Of a stretch of DNA of 16,839 nt, positions 15,011 through 16,839 are shown in pieces. The position numbers and the translations under genes are program-made. How positions within the stretch are numbered: the stretch's first letter is position 1; every line of letters begins with the position of its first letter. The notes below the pieces were generated by a model, which saw only the letters and a program-made list of their open reading frames with translations, had not been told where the DNA came from and did no database searches. The DNA is from an uncultured Eubacteriales bacterium (GTDB lineage Bacteria > Bacillota > Clostridia > Oscillospirales > CAG-272), in contig CAKSLR010000022.1 in assembly GCA_934467435.1 (NCBI GenBank), forward strand, positions 1 to 16,839, given 5' to 3'.

Positions 15011-16345
15011 ATGGGAAAACCGGTGATTGCGATTGTCGGGCGCCCGAATGTGGGCAAAAGCACCCTGTTTAACAAACTGATCGGGGAGCGCCGCTCCATC
15101 GTGGAAGATACGCCAGGCGTTACGCGCGACCGGGTTTACGGCGAAGGAGAATGGAACGGGCGACGGTTTATTCTGATTGATACCGGTGGTATCGAGCCGA
15201 AAACCGATGACCCGATTTTGCAGAAGATGCGCACCCAGGCGCAGATTGCCATTGACACGGCGGACGTGATTTTGTTTTTGTGCGATGTGCGGGACGGTCT
15301 GCTTGCCGATGACCGGGACATTGCCGTTATGCTGAAAAAAAGCGGCAAACCCATTGTGCTTTGCATCAATAAGACCGACAGCGTCGGCAACCTGCCGCCT
15401 GCGTATTATGAGTTTTATGAACTCGGGTTTGATCATGACCCCATTCCGCTGTCTTCCCTGCACGGAACGGGCAGCGGCGATCTTCTGGATGCCGCGCTTG
15501 CCGCCGTTCCCGTCCGCGAGGATGAGGGGGAAGAGAGCGATGTGATTCACGTTGCCGTTATCGGCAAGCCAAACGCGGGCAAATCTTCTCTTGTCAACCG
15601 CATTGTCGGGGAGGAGAGAATGATCGTCTCGAACATCCCCGGCACGACGAGAGATGCGATTGACAGCCGGGTGGAAAACCGTTACGGTGTGTTCAATTTT
15701 ATTGATACCGCGGGCATCCGCCGCCAGAGCAAGGTAGAGGATCGGATTGAAAAATTCTCGGTTCTGCGTGCCCATATGGCGGTGGAGCGGGCGGACGTCT
15801 GCCTGATTCTGATTGATGCCAACGAAGGCATTACCGAGCAGGACGAGCACATTGCCGGCATTGCCCATGAGGCGGGAAAGGCATCCATCGTGGTAGTGAA
15901 CAAGTGGGATCTGATTGAAAAAGATAACCGTACCACCGCCAATTTTACGAAAGATGTGACGAACGCGCTCGGTTATATGACCTATGCGCCGATTCTGTTC
16001 ATTTCCGCAAAAACCGGGCAGCGCGTGACGAATCTTTACGAGCAGATCAAGTATGTTTTTGACCAGTCTCGGCTGCGCGTGACAACAGGTATGCTCAACG
16101 ATCTTCTGAATGACGCCACCACGCGGCATGAGCCGCCCTCCGATAAGGGCAGACGGCTGAAGATCTATTATATGACGCAGGTCTCGGTCGCACCGCCGAC
16201 CTTCGTCATCTTCTGCAACAGCATCGAACTGTTCCATTATTCCTACCGCCGGTATCTTGAAAACTGTATTCGCGAAACCTTTGGGTTCCGCGGTACGCCG
16301 ATCCGCATCGTGCTGCGCGAGCGCGGGGATGAGGGAAAGGACTGA
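15011..16345 (+). CDS. der: Ribosome biogenesis GTPase Der (EngA)
   Basis: Der is an essential tandem GTPase that binds the 50S subunit and helps its late assembly. The 444-residue product has G domain 1 with GRPNVGKS (10-17), DTPGVTRD, DTGG (57-60) and NKTD (120-123); G domain 2 with GKPNAGKS (185-192), GTTRD, DTAG (232-235), NKWD (297-300) and SAKTG; then a KH-like C-terminal domain with KIYYMTQV and the FVIFCN strand. All GTP-binding motifs are intact. AAGGAGGA lies just before the ATG. It is 12 bp after the DUF512 gene and 4 bp before obgE, so the three are surely co-transcribed. Confidence 0.98.
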   Translation: MGKPVIAIVGRPNVGKSTLFNKLIGERRSIVEDTPGVTRDRVYGEGEWNGRRFILIDTGGIEPKTDDPILQKMRTQAQIAIDTADVILFLCDVRDGLLADDRDIAVMLKKSGKPIVLCINKTDSVGNLPPAYYEFYELGFDHDPIPLSSLHGTGSGDLLDAALAAVPVREDEGEESDVIHVAVIGKPNAGKSSLVNRIVGEERMIVSNIPGTTRDAIDSRVENRYGVFNFIDTAGIRRQSKVEDRIEKFSVLRAHMAVERADVCLILIDANEGITEQDEHIAGIAHEAGKASIVVVNKWDLIEKDNRTTANFTKDVTNALGYMTYAPILFISAKTGQRVTNLYEQIKYVFDQSRLRVTTGMLNDLLNDATTRHEPPSDKGRRLKIYYMTQVSVAPPTFVIFCNSIELFHYSYRRYLENCIRETFGFRGTPIRIVLRERGDEGKD

Positions 16346-16349
16346 TCTC

Positions 16350-16839
16350 ATGTTTATCGACCATATTCAGATTTATATCAAGGCAGGGAACGGCGGTAAC
16401 GGTGCGGTTTCCTTCCGCCGCGAAAAGTATGTGGCGGCGGGCGGTCCCGACGGCGGCGACGGCGGGCGGGGCGGCAATATCGTTTTTCGCGTGGATCCGG
16501 GCAGCAATACGCTGCTTGCCTTCCGCTATAAGCGCAAATTTACGGCAGAAAACGGCGGTGACGGACAAGCCGAAAAAATGCACGGCAAAAACGGGGCAGA
16601 TACGGTGATTTTGGTGCCGCCCGGCACCCTGTTGCGGGATCCGGAGAGCGGCAGAATCTTGTTCGATATGTCGGAAGCGGACGAGTTTATTGCCTGCCAC
16701 GGCGGGCGGGGCGGTTGGGGCAACCGCCATTTTGCCACGCCTACACGGCAGATTCCCCGCTTTGCCAAAAGCGGCACGGCAGGGGAAGAGCGGGAGGTGC
16801 TGCTCGAACTCAAGATGATTGCCGATGTCGGGCTGATCG
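16350..16839 (+). CDS. obgE: GTPase ObgE/CgtA, N-terminal part (cut by window)
   Basis: The frame is open from ATG at 16350 to the window end, about 163 residues. It starts MFIDHIQIYIKAGNGGNGAV and has the glycine-rich Obg fold: FRREKYV, GGPDGGDGGRGG, KNGADTVILVPPGT, GGRGGWGN and FATP. It stops at ADVGLI, just before the expected G1 motif, so the GTPase domain is beyond the window. Obg proteins bind the 50S subunit and link ribosome assembly with (p)ppGpp signalling and, in Bacillus, with stress response. The start lies 4 bases after the der stop. A GAGGGAAAGG stretch at the end of der serves as the ribosome site. Confidence 0.96.
   Translation, partial: MFIDHIQIYIKAGNGGNGAVSFRREKYVAAGGPDGGDGGRGGNIVFRVDPGSNTLLAFRYKRKFTAENGGDGQAEKMHGKNGADTVILVPPGTLLRDPESGRILFDMSEADEFIACHGGRGGWGNRHFATPTRQIPRFAKSGTAGEEREVLLELKMIADVGLI

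Noticed and set aside
14819..16351. Long minus-strand frame opposite der
   Set aside because: It is a shadow of der, which has every GTPase motif on the plus strand.
1..16839. CRISPR array, tRNA or rRNA genes, insertion sequences
   Set aside because: No regularly spaced short repeats, no cloverleaf or rRNA motifs, and no transposase frame or terminal repeats were seen on either strand by eye.

Overview
The window looks like a chromosomal segment of a Gram-positive anaerobe, most likely a Clostridia/Oscillospirales-type gut Firmicute. Supporting signs are a T-box leader in front of valS, a short-form ThiI without a rhodanese domain, a DUF512-der-obgE gene order, AGGAGG-type ribosome binding sites, sigma-A promoters with 17-bp spacers, and large secreted proteins with no outer-membrane features. 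This placement is inference; no 16S or other marker is present.

Left part (1-7455): two tandem copies of one two-gene module, each with its own promoter and a following hairpin. Each copy encodes a ~1,090-residue secreted protein (235-3516; 3971-7225) followed after 15-20 bp by a 45-residue acidic peptide (3537-3674; 7241-7378). Each large protein has a signal peptide, three beta-rich modules marked by a G-K-[MK]-[VI]-W-P signature, a linker with a D-x-N-G-D-G-x-x-D loop, and a conserved C-terminal region of about 290 residues. No catalytic domain, sorting motif, dockerin or SLH domain is visible. The two 45-residue peptides are 33/45 identical, more conserved than the long proteins appear to be. 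This module is the best candidate here for an undescribed system.

Middle (7414-11766): thiI on the minus strand ends in strong hairpins that face the second module. Divergently, a sigma-A promoter drives a T-box leader with a putative GUA valine specifier and then valS.

Right part (11780-16839): a minus-strand small lipoprotein (DUF4358-like) lies divergent from a soluble S24/S26-type peptidase with His in place of the usual Lys. A bidirectional terminator separates that gene from a convergent SGNH hydrolase. Divergent from the hydrolase, a PDZ/radical-SAM DUF512 protein, the ribosome-assembly GTPase Der and the start of ObgE form a tight co-directional operon that runs off the window.

The right and middle parts are housekeeping (tRNA charging and thiolation, ribosome biogenesis). 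The left part is accessory cell-surface or secreted material.
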